From contig CANSFI010000014.1 of assembly GCA_947646095.1 (NCBI GenBank), positions 1-48,008 on the forward strand: a stretch of DNA of 48,008 bases, in the 5' to 3' direction. The translations under genes were made by a program, and so were the position numbers. How positions within the stretch are numbered: the first letter of the stretch is position 1; each line of letters opens with the position of its first letter. Below the pieces are notes generated by a model. That model made no database searches. It was given only the letters and a program-made list of their open reading frames with translations, and had not been told where the DNA came from. Of this stretch, positions 1 to 8,276 are shown in pieces. This DNA comes from an uncultured Mycoplasmatota bacterium (GTDB lineage Bacteria > Bacillota_I > Bacilli_A > RF39 > UBA660).

Positions 1-50
1 CACGCCTGATAAGCGTGAGGTCGATGGTTCAAGTCCATTCAGGCCCACCA
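1..50 (+). tRNA. tRNA-Ile (GAU), 5' truncated by window
   Basis: The 3' part of a tRNA. The anticodon arm has stem CACGC/GCGTG around loop CTGATAA, giving anticodon GAU. It is followed by a variable loop, a T arm containing GGTTCAAGTCC, and an encoded CCA at 48-50. The D arm and 5' acceptor strand lie before the window. It is followed after 7 nt by a tRNA-Glu, so the two are probably co-transcribed. Confidence 0.93.
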
Positions 51-57
51 TTTATTT

Positions 58-134
58 GGCCGGTTGGTGAAGTGGCTTAACACACATGCCTTTCACGCAT
101 GCATTCACGGGTCCGAATCCCGTACCGGTCACCA
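58..134 (+). tRNA. tRNA-Glu (UUC)
   Basis: A complete 77-nt tRNA with CCA encoded. The acceptor strands GGCCGGT (58-64) and ACCGGTC pair, with one G-U. The anticodon stem CATGC/GCATG encloses CTTTCAC, giving anticodon UUC. The T arm carries GGTCCGAATCC. It is the last gene of the tRNA cluster, as a terminator follows within 12 nt. Confidence 0.95.
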
Positions 135-145
135 AATTGTTAATT

Positions 146-170
146 AACTTGTAGAAATACAAGTTTTTTT
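146..170 (+). terminator. Rho-independent terminator of the tRNA cluster
   Basis: A perfect 8-bp stem AACTTGTA/TACAAGTT with a GAAA tetraloop is followed directly by a run of T. It lies 12 nt downstream of tRNA-Glu and closes the tRNA transcript. Confidence 0.9.
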
Positions 171-177
171 GTTAAAC

Positions 178-200
178 AAAAAAAGATGAAATTCATCTTT
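178..200 (-). terminator. Terminator of the ftsY-side gene cluster
   Basis: On the minus strand AAAGATGA/TCATCTTT form a short stem followed by a run of seven T (plus-strand A 178-184). It overlaps the stop codon of the DUF308 gene, is AT-rich, and faces the tRNA terminator, so the two transcripts converge. Confidence 0.65.
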
Positions 201-729
201 ATTTAACAACTCGTTTTAAAATAATACTATCAATTATATCTAATATACCATAAATCATTAGAAATATTCCAATTATCTTAGTAATTGCTAAAGCACCACT
301 AAATGGATTAACAATTAAAAGTAAACCTAAAACTAAGATAAAAACTGTTATAATAATAGTCCATATATTAAATACTCCATTAATCTTTTTTAAATTATAA
401 ATATTTTGTAATTTATATGCTGATGACATAATAAGAGCAATTCCTATTATAAAAGGTATTATTGATACCAATAATTCAGGCGTAAAAAATAAAATAAAGG
501 CTATTATAAATAATATTATTGAAGGTGCTAAACCAAAAGTTATTTTTTTATCTTCACTTCTAATTAAATCAATAATTGGTCCACTACCAATTATAATAAG
601 TAGTATTCCTATTATAATAGCAATCGATTTAATTGTTGTATCTGGTTTTAAAAAAATAATTAAACCTAATAAAACTGTTACTATTGAAATAATTATATTC
701 TTATTCATTGATTTTTTAATACTTTCCAT
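199..729 (-). CDS. DUF308/HdeD-like integral membrane protein
   Basis: A 176-residue, almost entirely hydrophobic protein with about six predicted membrane segments. They begin at residues 11-28, 34-54 and 63-81 and continue to about 160. The two-fold pattern (TTIKSIAIIIGILLIIIG early, LAITKIIGIFLMIYGILDI late) is typical of the DUF308 repeat family that includes HdeD. HdeD-type proteins have been linked to acid resistance in enterobacteria; the role here is unknown. It is the last gene before the tRNA cluster and has a candidate promoter of its own overlapping the end of the HerA-like gene. Confidence 0.75.
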   Translation of the reverse strand: MESIKKSMNKNIIISIVTVLLGLIIFLKPDTTIKSIAIIIGILLIIIGSGPIIDLIRSEDKKITFGLAPSIILFIIAFILFFTPELLVSIIPFIIGIALIMSSAYKLQNIYNLKKINGVFNIWTIIITVFILVLGLLLIVNPFSGALAITKIIGIFLMIYGILDIIDSIILKRVVK

Positions 730-744
730 ACTATCACCAACTAC

Positions 745-774
745 ATTATATCACACGATAAATAATATCTGCAA
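745..774 (-). promoter_or_regulatory. Candidate sigma-A promoter for the DUF308 gene
   Basis: Minus-strand TTGCAG (769-774), an 18-bp spacer and TATAAT (745-750) lie 16 nt upstream of the ATG. The -10 is perfect and the -35 is weak (4/6). It begins right at the stop of the upstream HerA-like gene. Confidence 0.5.
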
Positions 775-2532
775 CTACTTTGCTTGCCAAGTATTAACCA
801 CATCACAGTTACTACTATATGGTTCTGGAGATGGCATCTGCATTTTTACTATCATAGGTATTTTAAATGATTTACCAAAAGCTACACAAGTACCAGGTTG
901 CAAACTTTTTTGCTTTTCCACTATTTCAGCGCTAATATTAGGAAGCATTTTTTTAATATATTCTATATCTCTAGGATGATTCATTTTGAATATTAAGAAA
1001 TTACTACATTGTGATATAACTGTATCCGATATTTCTACTGGTCGTTGAGATATTAAATTGAATATTAAACCATATTTACGTCCTTCTTTAGCTACCCTAT
1101 CAAAAATATTATATCCAAGTAAATTTTTATCATTATCATTCTGAACATATCTATGTGATTCCTCTAAAAAGATATGAAATGGAATAGAGGCTCTAACTTT
1201 TAGTTTTTTAGTAAAATTAAATAACATTTTAGTATATATTTTAGTTACCACTTTAGCAAAAGAATCTTCAACATCTTCTAAATTAAAATTAATAATTTGA
1301 GCTTTTCTATTTTCTTTTGTAGAAATTAATGAAGCTATATATTGCTCTAGAGTAATATAATTAGGATATCTTAAATAATCAGAGTTTTCTCCTATTGTAA
1401 GTGAATGTAATCTAACTTTTAACATAATAGCATCATTATAAGATTTTTCATTACGTAAAAGGCCTTCTGAAATTAAAGTAAACTCTAAAGCTTTCTCTAA
1501 ATCTTCTAAAGTAAAATAATTAGATTCTGTTACTTCATAAGTTTCTAATTCTTCTTTAATAAATGAAGAAACATACTCTGTCATTAAATTGCTTTCTGGA
1601 AAATTACCAGCTGTATCAATTGTAAAACAGTTCCTAAACTTTCTAGTATATCCAATACCTTGAACTGGTGCTTCTAAATTAAATTCCTTAGTTGAACAAG
1701 TAGCTAGTATAGCGAATACATCATTCCTTTTACTAGAAGCTGTTTGATTTGTATAAAGAATTGTCATAATGGCTTTAGCAATCAAGTGATTTTTATAATC
1801 ATTTGCAATTTCATTATTATTTGAAAATATTCTAACTAATTTTAGCATTCTTTCTATTATAGGAAGCTGAGAATGAGTCTCAGCATTTAATAAAAGTGCA
1901 AAATCATCTACATCTAAAAGCCATAAAGGAATTCTTAGATAATTACTAGGATCTGCTGTTTTATTAGTCGTATAAAATTTAAAATTATAATTAGGATTTA
2001 TTTTATTAATATCTTTAAAAGCATTGTGATACTCTCCATAAGCATCAAATATTAAAAAATTAGATCTGAATGGAACAAAGTTAGGATTTAAAAATAAGTT
2101 CTGCATAAGTCGTGCTACTCCACAAGATTTACCACTACCAGTATTTCCAAATATAGCCATATGATTACTAAATAAATCATTAATATCTACCCTAATTGGT
2201 AAATTATCATATAGTGGAGAATATCCAAGTAACATACTTCCAGGTTTATCTTCCCCTACTATTAAACCCAATTCTTCTTTAGTTATTAATCTAAGTCTTG
2301 CTTGTAATGTTGGTTTTCTAATAACTCCTCCAACAAACTTACCATTTATAATTTCACCTAAAAAACTAACCTTAATAATTTTTTCATCTAAATCTTCTAC
2401 TTCACCTAATATTTTTTTATTATCATCTTCAAATATTACATGCATATTCATTAAATTAGAAGCAAGAGGTGTCCCTTCGCTAATTTGAATATGTGCTAAA
2501 GTATCACTAATATAAACTATTTTTCCAAACAT
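775..2532 (-). CDS. HerA/VirB4-like DNA translocase ATPase (DUF87)
   Basis: A 585-residue P-loop ATPase. Residues 1-100 form a HAS-barrel-like beta domain. Walker A GNTGSGKS is near residue 130 and the Walker B-like FHIFLEESHRYV near residue 455, followed by the LISQRP sensor motif expected of HerA ATPases. HerA proteins are hexameric DNA-pumping motors, in archaea paired with the nuclease NurA and in bacteria often with SIR2 or DUF4297 nucleases in defence. No NurA or other nuclease gene is adjacent here; the neighbours are ylxM and a membrane gene. The start is preceded by a good Shine-Dalgarno (GGGAGATG). A housekeeping or chromosome-processing role is as likely as defence. Confidence 0.85.
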   Translation of the reverse strand: MFGKIVYISDTLAHIQISEGTPLASNLMNMHVIFEDDNKKILGEVEDLDEKIIKVSFLGEIINGKFVGGVIRKPTLQARLRLITKEELGLIVGEDKPGSMLLGYSPLYDNLPIRVDINDLFSNHMAIFGNTGSGKSCGVARLMQNLFLNPNFVPFRSNFLIFDAYGEYHNAFKDINKINPNYNFKFYTTNKTADPSNYLRIPLWLLDVDDFALLLNAETHSQLPIIERMLKLVRIFSNNNEIANDYKNHLIAKAIMTILYTNQTASSKRNDVFAILATCSTKEFNLEAPVQGIGYTRKFRNCFTIDTAGNFPESNLMTEYVSSFIKEELETYEVTESNYFTLEDLEKALEFTLISEGLLRNEKSYNDAIMLKVRLHSLTIGENSDYLRYPNYITLEQYIASLISTKENRKAQIINFNLEDVEDSFAKVVTKIYTKMLFNFTKKLKVRASIPFHIFLEESHRYVQNDNDKNLLGYNIFDRVAKEGRKYGLIFNLISQRPVEISDTVISQCSNFLIFKMNHPRDIEYIKKMLPNISAEIVEKQKSLQPGTCVAFGKSFKIPMIVKMQMPSPEPYSSNCDVVNTWQAK

Positions 2533-2544
2533 AATTTCATCTCC

Positions 2545-2838
2545 CTATATTAATTCTTCTATTTCTCTTTTTATTTTTTCATTTAAATTTTTTATTATAT
2601 TTTCTATTTTTTTTCTTCTATTTAAAAGATTTAATTTTTCTTCAAAATATTCTAATTTATTTTCAGCTTCTTTTAATTGTTTGTGAATAGCATTTCTACT
2701 TATATTATTGTTTTCTGCTATTTCAGATAAAGTTAAATTGTTTAAATAATAATCTTCAAAATACTGTTTTTGTTTATCAGTTAATAATTCACCATAATAA
2801 TCATATAAATCATTGAAATATAAAAGTTTGTTCTCCAT
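2545..2838 (-). CDS. ylxM: YlxM/p13-like SRP-associated helix-turn-helix protein
   Basis: A 97-residue helical protein. The sequence YYGELLTDKQKQYFEDYYL, then the HTH-like LTLSEIAENNNISRNAIHKQLK (about residues 35-57) and a Lys/Glu-rich helical tail match the UPF0122 (YlxM) family. YlxM in streptococci and bacilli binds the SRP protein Ffh and modulates targeting. It is usually cotranscribed with ffh. Here it lies two genes downstream of ftsY, and ffh is not in the window, so the usual ylxM-ffh pair is split. Confidence 0.85.
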   Translation of the reverse strand: MENKLLYFNDLYDYYGELLTDKQKQYFEDYYLNNLTLSEIAENNNISRNAIHKQLKEAENKLEYFEEKLNLLNRRKKIENIIKNLNEKIKREIEELI

Positions 2839-3077
2839 TATAAAATGGTACTTCCTATAATCAATATTCCAACTATAATTGATGTGATTGTATAAATTTT
2901 ACTTCTTTTAAATGTAATATGATTGTTATATGCTAATATAAACATAAAAAGCGCTATTAAACTTTGTAAAGCTATTAAAAATTCTGGTTCTAAAAAATAG
3001 AATATTACAAATGTTAATGTAAATATGGCTACAATTATTTGTGCAATTATTCCTATGTTTTTTAAATTATTTTCCAT
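2838..3077 (-). CDS. Small two/three-helix membrane protein
   Basis: About 79 residues starting at ATG 3077. Hydrophobic segments lie near residues 8-27, 31-45 and 55-76, with few charged residues, and no catalytic motif is seen. The start overlaps the last 11 nt of ftsY, and the in-frame GTG a few codons upstream lies within the AGGTGAT Shine-Dalgarno, so the ATG is preferred. It overlaps the ylxM start by one base, indicating tight translational coupling in an ftsY operon. I do not recognise the family. Confidence 0.6.
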   Translation of the reverse strand: MENNLKNIGIIAQIIVAIFTLTFVIFYFLEPEFLIALQSLIALFMFILAYNNHITFKRSKIYTITSIIVGILIIGSTIL

Positions 3078-4068
3078 TATTATCACCTACCAAATCTTTA
3101 AATAATCCATAAATATATTTTTCAATATCAAATACTTTTAAATCTTCTAACTTTTCACCAAGACCTATAAATTTAACTGGAATACCAACATTTTCTTTAA
3201 TAGCTAAAACTATTCCACCTTTAGCTGTTCCATCTAATTTACTTAAAACTATTCCTGTTATATTAGTTATCTCTTTAAAACTTTTAGCTTGGCTAATACC
3301 ATTTTGACCAGTAGTAGCATCTATTACAAGCAATGTTTCATGAGGAGCATTTGGTATAATTTTACCTATTACTTTGTTTATTTTTTCTAGTTCATTCATT
3401 AAATTAGTTTTATTTTGAAGTCTTCCCGCTGTATCTACTAAAACAACATCATAATTTTCTTCTTTAGCTTTTGTAAGACCATCAAATATTACACTAGACG
3501 CATCGCTATTATCTTTGTATACAATATCACAACCTACTCTTTTAGACAAAATGTCAATTTGCTCAACTGCTCCAGCTCTAAAAGTATCTCCTGCTATCAT
3601 CATTACTTTTTTACCATCATTAACTAATTTATAAGCAAGTTTACCAATTGTTGTTGTTTTGCCAGCCCCATTTACACCTACAAATAAAATCACTGTAGGA
3701 CCAACTTCAGTATAATTTATTTTATTTACCAATACTTCATTATTGATATATATTATAAACATTTCATCAACTATTATTTCCATCAAATCGTTAGAATCTA
3801 CTATATTTTCACTTTTAACACGATGTTTTAGTTTATCTATAAAGTTCATAACAGTTTCTACACCAATATCTGCCATAATTAATATTTCTTCTAGTTCTTC
3901 AAAATATTCTTCATTTACTTTTTTATATTTATTATTTAAAATATTCAATTTAGAGACAAAAACATTTCTAGTTTTTTCTAACCCTTTATCATAACTTAAG
4001 ATGTCTTCCTGCTCTTGTTTTGTTTCTTTTGAATTAAAGATATTCTTAAATTTGTCAAATAATCCCAT
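3067..4068 (-). CDS. ftsY: Signal recognition particle receptor FtsY
   Basis: A 333-residue SRP GTPase. The NG domain shows G1 GVNGAGKTTTIGKLA (about residue 130), the DTFRAGAVEQ loop, G3 DTAGR, G4 SKLDGTAKGG and the closing GLGEKLEDLKVFD. The N-terminal acidic region is short, as in many Firmicutes. FtsY docks ribosome-nascent-chain-SRP complexes at the membrane and hands them to SecYEG. It heads the minus-strand cluster with a recognisable promoter and a good Shine-Dalgarno (AAGGTGG). Confidence 0.96.
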   Translation of the reverse strand: MGLFDKFKNIFNSKETKQEQEDILSYDKGLEKTRNVFVSKLNILNNKYKKVNEEYFEELEEILIMADIGVETVMNFIDKLKHRVKSENIVDSNDLMEIIVDEMFIIYINNEVLVNKINYTEVGPTVILFVGVNGAGKTTTIGKLAYKLVNDGKKVMMIAGDTFRAGAVEQIDILSKRVGCDIVYKDNSDASSVIFDGLTKAKEENYDVVLVDTAGRLQNKTNLMNELEKINKVIGKIIPNAPHETLLVIDATTGQNGISQAKSFKEITNITGIVLSKLDGTAKGGIVLAIKENVGIPVKFIGLGEKLEDLKVFDIEKYIYGLFKDLVGDNNGK

Positions 4069-4094
4069 GTTCCACCTTCTCTATTTACTTTTCT

Positions 4095-4124
4095 ATTATA
4101 TCATGTTAGGAAATAGATTTTCAA
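4095..4124 (-). promoter_or_regulatory. Sigma-A promoter of ftsY operon
   Basis: Minus-strand TTGAAA (4119-4124), 18-bp spacer, TATAAT (4095-4100), placed 27 nt before the ftsY ATG. Confidence 0.7.
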
Positions 4125-4427
4125 GGAAAAAGAAAAAATTCAAGACGCTTTAATAACTATTCAGATTATAAAAAATTCAAAATTAAGATTTCCATAAAAT
4201 AAATTTTTGTGTAAACAATAATAAAAACATTTTAAACTTTTAATCAATTTGTCATAAAACTCTCACTCTTCTTATAATAAATTATTATAGTAGTGAAAAC
4301 ATTTGATATATTTCAAATATACCAATTTAACCCAAATAATTGTAAATATTTTTAGGACTATTGTTCTTTTTGTTTTAATTCAAACTTTAAGTTTAATTAT
4401 TAAATTATAGAACTCAAAATATATAAC

Positions 4428-4456
4428 TAGACAAAATTATAAATCTAAGATATAAT
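4428..4456 (+). promoter_or_regulatory. Sigma-A promoter of the RNase J gene
   Basis: TAGACA (4428-4433), a 17-bp spacer and a perfect TATAAT (4451-4456). The Shine-Dalgarno AAAGGAG (4485-4491) sits 5 nt before the ATG at 4497, giving a leader of about 35 nt. Confidence 0.75.
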
Positions 4457-4496
4457 TATATAGTCAAATTTTGTAATTAAAAAGAAAGGAGTTTTT

Positions 4497-6176
4497 ATGA
4501 AATTTTTTGAAGGTGCTGATACTAAGATATTTGCATTAGGTGGACTTGGTGAAGTTGGCAAAAATATGTATTGTGTTATGCACGGAAACGAAATTATAAT
4601 TACGGATGCAGGTGTTACTTTCCCAGCGGGAGAGTTAATGGGAATTGATTATGTTATTCCAGATTTCACTTTTCTTAAAAAAAATGAAACTAAAATTAAA
4701 GCTTTATTTATAACTCATGGTCATGAAGATCATATAGGGGGAATACCTTTTTTACTTCAATCAGTAAACATTCCTTCTATATATGCTCCTAATCAAGCTA
4801 TCGGATTAATTAGAAAAAAATTAGATGAAAAAAATATTCAATATAAAAATTTGTTTGTTTATACAGAAGAAACTAGAGTTAAATTTAAAAATATTGAGGT
4901 AGAATTCTTTAGAACTACTCACTCTATTCCTGATTCTCATGGTATATGTATTCATACACCAAATGGAACTATTGTAACAACAGGAGATTTTAAGTTTGAT
5001 TTAACTCCAATAGGTCCTATGGCTAATCTATATAAGATGGCTAAAATTGGTAAAATGGGAGTTAGTTTGCTTCTTTCTGATAGTACAAATGCCTTAAATG
5101 AAGGTTTTTCTAATAGTGAATCTAAGGTTGATGAAGCTTTATCTGATATATTTTCAAGAACTGATGGTAGAATTATTATAGCTACATTTGCTTCTAATAT
5201 TTATCGTTTAAAACACATAGTTGATACTTGTAAAAGAAATGGTAGAAAAATCGCTATATTTGGTCGAAGTATGGAAACTAATATTGAAATATCTATTCAA
5301 GGTGGATATATTAAAAACAAGGAAATATTTATAACACCAGATGAAGCTAATCATTTACCACCTAATAAGGTTTGTTTGCTTTGTACTGGAAGTCAAGGTG
5401 AGCCACTAGCTGCTCTATCTAGAATTGCAAATGGTTCTCATAGACAAATTAAATTACAACCTGATGATATTGTTATTTTCTCATCATCTACTATTCCTGG
5501 TAATGCTTTAAGTATTTCTAGAACTATCAATAAACTTTACTTAAAAGGTGTTGAAGTTTATACTAATACTTCTTTAAGTGATATACATACTACAGGACAT
5601 GGTAGTGAAGAAGAGTTAAAACTTATGTTAAGGCTTATTAAACCTAAATATTTTATGCCATTTCATGGTGAATATCGAATGTTAAAAAAACATGCTGATA
5701 TAGCTATTGATTGTGGTATTCCTAAAGAAAATACTTTTGTACTTTCTAATGGTGATGTTTTATCTTTATATAAAGGCAAAATTAGAAAAGATGGATTTGT
5801 TCAAGCTGGGGATGTTTATGTAGATGGTAATCGTATTGGAGATGTTAGTAATGCTGTTATGAAAGATAGAAAAATAATGGCTAATGATGGTATTGTTATT
5901 GTAATTGCTAATATAGATATTACTAATAATAAATTACTTACTACTCCAAATATTACTACTAGAGGATTTGTCCTTGTTAATGATAATTTAGAGTTATTAA
6001 AAAAATTAGAAAGCATTAGTAAAAATGCTATTAATAATAAATTAAATAGCAAAACTAATTATAGTGAAATTAAAAATGAAATAATTAGTTCTCTATCACC
6101 TTATATATATGAAACAACTGGTAGAAAACCGATTATATTACCTGTAATTATGGATGTAAAAAAAACTGTTGATTAG
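4497..6176 (+). CDS. rnj: Ribonuclease J
   Basis: A 559-residue metallo-beta-lactamase/beta-CASP ribonuclease. Zinc ligand motif HGHEDHIGG is at about residues 76-84, TGDFKFD follows at about 163, and the beta-CASP region runs through the middle, with TGSQGEP and, near residue 390, PFHGEYRMLKKHADIA. Length fits RNase J1/J2. The family performs 5'-3' exonucleolytic and endonucleolytic RNA decay in bacteria lacking RNase E. One copy only is seen in the window, so J1 versus J2 cannot be decided. It is the only plus-strand gene between 0.2 and 36 kb and has its own promoter and terminator. Confidence 0.95.
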   Translation: MKFFEGADTKIFALGGLGEVGKNMYCVMHGNEIIITDAGVTFPAGELMGIDYVIPDFTFLKKNETKIKALFITHGHEDHIGGIPFLLQSVNIPSIYAPNQAIGLIRKKLDEKNIQYKNLFVYTEETRVKFKNIEVEFFRTTHSIPDSHGICIHTPNGTIVTTGDFKFDLTPIGPMANLYKMAKIGKMGVSLLLSDSTNALNEGFSNSESKVDEALSDIFSRTDGRIIIATFASNIYRLKHIVDTCKRNGRKIAIFGRSMETNIEISIQGGYIKNKEIFITPDEANHLPPNKVCLLCTGSQGEPLAALSRIANGSHRQIKLQPDDIVIFSSSTIPGNALSISRTINKLYLKGVEVYTNTSLSDIHTTGHGSEEELKLMLRLIKPKYFMPFHGEYRMLKKHADIAIDCGIPKENTFVLSNGDVLSLYKGKIRKDGFVQAGDVYVDGNRIGDVSNAVMKDRKIMANDGIVIVIANIDITNNKLLTTPNITTRGFVLVNDNLELLKKLESISKNAINNKLNSKTNYSEIKNEIISSLSPYIYETTGRKPIILPVIMDVKKTVD

Positions 6177-6187
6177 CAGTTTTTTTA
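6158..6187. terminator. Bidirectional terminator between rnj and prepilin gene
   Basis: AAAAAACTG and CAGTTTTTT pair around an 8-nt loop (TTGATTAG), with T runs on both strands. It overlaps the end of rnj and lies 1-11 nt from the end of the convergent prepilin gene, so it can end both transcripts. Confidence 0.8.
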
Positions 6188-7252
6188 TTATAAATTTTTA
6201 GATATTTTTATAACTGGTCTTATTCCTAAAGATGTGTCAGAGTTAACTACATTAACACAAAAAGAATTACCATCATAGTTCACATAATTACCACTATCAG
6301 AACCATCAGATGTAGATAACCAATATCCTATTGGTTGTTCATTAGTATTAGAAGCACTCAAATTTTCATATAAATATGTTTCTTTAATAATAAAATCATC
6401 ATCATTATAAACTTCTGGTAGTGTTAAAATACGAGCTTTTACATTAGTCATCTTAATAGATTGATATTTACCACTATTATCAACTAGCTCATAATCATAA
6501 CTTTTAATATTACTCCAATTTTTAGTTCTTTCTTCTAATGCTTTAAGAAGCGTTAATGGTCCTAATTCATTATTTCCACTATCTTCATTCCAAGCAGTTC
6601 CTCCAGATTTTAAATAATCTTCTTTAGAAACCCATGCTACATTGCCTCCAAGGTTTTTATTCATTATTAATGTTACTTCTTTTCCAGTATCATTTATTAT
6701 ATAAAATTTGTATGTTTCTATATCATTTACTTTGATTGCAAAAGCTGTTCCATTTTCACATATTCCACTTGTTGCACATCCATCAACTTCAGTTACTCCT
6801 AATTCTGTACTAGTAATCACTATATCCTTTAATATTTTTTCTTGTGATATACTTGATAATGAACAATCATCTATATTCTCATCTATAGTTATATCTTTAT
6901 CATTTATTCCTTTTCTTACACAGTATTTACCATTTGAGATTGCTAATGAAATATCACCATTTACATTTATAATCATATCTCCACTTTTTGGCCTTGAACC
7001 ATTTATATCTAATCCATTAGCTTCTGGAAATGTAAATATTATATTTTCTAATTGATTATCAAAATCTAAATCTTGTTTTGAATAATACAACTCGCCTGCT
7101 TTTATTATTCCATATGCACTATCTTTAAATGCTGATTTATTAGCACGTTCTATTATATTCATAACAACTGGTACTGTTATGAGTGCTATTATAGATAGTA
7201 TTATAATAACGGCTATTAATTCTATAAGTGTAAAACCTTTAGTTCTTTTCAT
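6188..7252 (-). CDS. Prepilin-like surface protein with GIRPVI-type C-terminal domain
   Basis: Starting at ATG 7252 the protein begins MKRTKGFTLIELIAVI. This is a type IV prepilin signal: a short basic leader, G/F cleavage, Glu at +5, then a hydrophobic helix to about residue 33. An in-frame upstream Met at 7300 would give an atypically long leader. After a pilin-like alpha-1 region (IIERANKSAFKDSAYGIIKAGELYYS) comes a large domain ending GYWLSTSDGS...SLGIRPVIKI. That ending is common in large extracellular proteins of AT-rich gut Firmicutes. No assembly ATPase, peptidase or platform gene is nearby, so any pilus machinery must be encoded elsewhere. Confidence 0.8.
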   Translation of the reverse strand: MKRTKGFTLIELIAVIIILSIIALITVPVVMNIIERANKSAFKDSAYGIIKAGELYYSKQDLDFDNQLENIIFTFPEANGLDINGSRPKSGDMIINVNGDISLAISNGKYCVRKGINDKDITIDENIDDCSLSSISQEKILKDIVITSTELGVTEVDGCATSGICENGTAFAIKVNDIETYKFYIINDTGKEVTLIMNKNLGGNVAWVSKEDYLKSGGTAWNEDSGNNELGPLTLLKALEERTKNWSNIKSYDYELVDNSGKYQSIKMTNVKARILTLPEVYNDDDFIIKETYLYENLSASNTNEQPIGYWLSTSDGSDSGNYVNYDGNSFCVNVVNSDTSLGIRPVIKISKNL

Positions 7253-7386
7253 CCATTTATCTCTCTTTCTAGTATTTAATTTACAAAATAATTTTAACAT
7301 ATAAATTTATTATTAACAATAAATAATTATATATTTTAATTGTTATATTTATAACAACTAGTTTTTTTAATATTAATTTTATAGCA

Positions 7387-7417
7387 TAAAAAGACTATTT
7401 GTTTTTTATATAGTCTT
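7387..7417 (-). terminator. Candidate terminator after miaA
   Basis: Minus-strand AAGACTA and TAGTCTT pair around a long A-rich loop, followed by a short T run. It overlaps the miaA stop codon. The large loop makes it weaker than the other terminators here. Confidence 0.45.
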
Positions 7418-8276
7418 CTATTTCTTTTATAGTATTATCAAAATTATTAAAATCTACATTAAACCAATTAATATTCATTTGATTTTTAAACCATGTATAT
7501 TGCCTTTTAGCATACTTTCTACTATTTTGTTTTATTAATTCTAAACATTCATCTAAAGTTTTCATTTTTTCAAAATATGGAAATAATTCTTTATAACCAA
7601 TTGGGGTAATAATAGCTTTAGTCCTTATATTAGAATCATATATTTGTTTTGCTTCATTTAGTAATCCACTTCTAACCATTATATCTACTCTACTATTAAT
7701 TCTTTTGTAAAGAGTTTCTCTATCTGTAGTAAGTCCTATAAAAATAGTATTATAAAGTAATTTATCTGTTTTATTATTTTCTATAATATCTTGATTATTA
7801 TAATAGTAATCAAGATATCTTTCTAGTTTTTTTCTATTATTTATATGAATGTTAGTATTAGAATTTATTTTTAAAACTAATTCATATAACTGTTCATTTG
7901 TTAAATTACTATAATCTTTTTTTATACCTTCTTCTTTAAATTTATAATCATATAGTAATGCTTTAATATAAAAACCTGTCCCACCTACTATGATAGGTGT
8001 TTTATTTCTATTTAAAATATCATTAATAGAGTTTCTGCCATCTTTCTGATAATCATAAACTGTATAATCTTCTGTTATATCTTTTATATCCAATAAATGA
8101 TGTGGAATATTCTTTTTTTCTTCTTCAGATACTTTGGCTGTTGCGATATCTAAGTTTCTATATATTTGAGTACTATCAGCATTTATTATCTCTCCGTTAA
8201 ATTTTTTGGCAAGTTCAATACTGAGAGTTGTTTTACCTACTGCAGTAGGACCAACTATACATATTATTTTATTCAT
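7395..8276 (-). CDS. miaA: tRNA dimethylallyltransferase
   Basis: A 293-residue protein with the P-loop GPTAVGKTTLS at residues 8-18, DSTQIYRNLDIATAK (about 34-48), the HHLLDI motif, GGTGFYIKALL (about 98) and the C-terminal RQYTWF. MiaA adds a dimethylallyl group to A37 of tRNAs reading UNN codons. It overlaps the upstream HExxH gene by 4 nt and is the last gene of the cluster. The organism's high use of UNN codons (Leu TTA, Phe, Tyr) fits the need for this modification. Confidence 0.96.
   Translation of the reverse strand: MNKIICIVGPTAVGKTTLSIELAKKFNGEIINADSTQIYRNLDIATAKVSEEEKKNIPHHLLDIKDITEDYTVYDYQKDGRNSINDILNRNKTPIIVGGTGFYIKALLYDYKFKEEGIKKDYSNLTNEQLYELVLKINSNTNIHINNRKKLERYLDYYYNNQDIIENNKTDKLLYNTIFIGLTTDRETLYKRINSRVDIMVRSGLLNEAKQIYDSNIRTKAIITPIGYKELFPYFEKMKTLDECLELIKQNSRKYAKRQYTWFKNQMNINWFNVDFNNFDNTIKEIEDYIKNK

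Larger units (their letters stand above)
4069..4496. other. Divergent intergenic region between ftsY and rnj
   Basis: 428 bp without a convincing gene. It holds the ftsY promoter at the left edge (4095-4124), the rnj promoter at the right edge (4428-4456), and a further possible plus-strand promoter TTGTCA-N18-TATAAT at 4249-4278. The remainder is AT-rich with no terminator hairpin, repeat or ORF that I could support. Confidence 0.6.

Noticed and set aside
3743-3994. Plus-strand ORF inside ftsY (and similar plus-strand ORFs inside other minus-strand genes)
   Set aside because: They lie antisense to strongly conserved genes, have no Shine-Dalgarno or recognisable product, and reflect the AT-rich codon pattern of the true gene.
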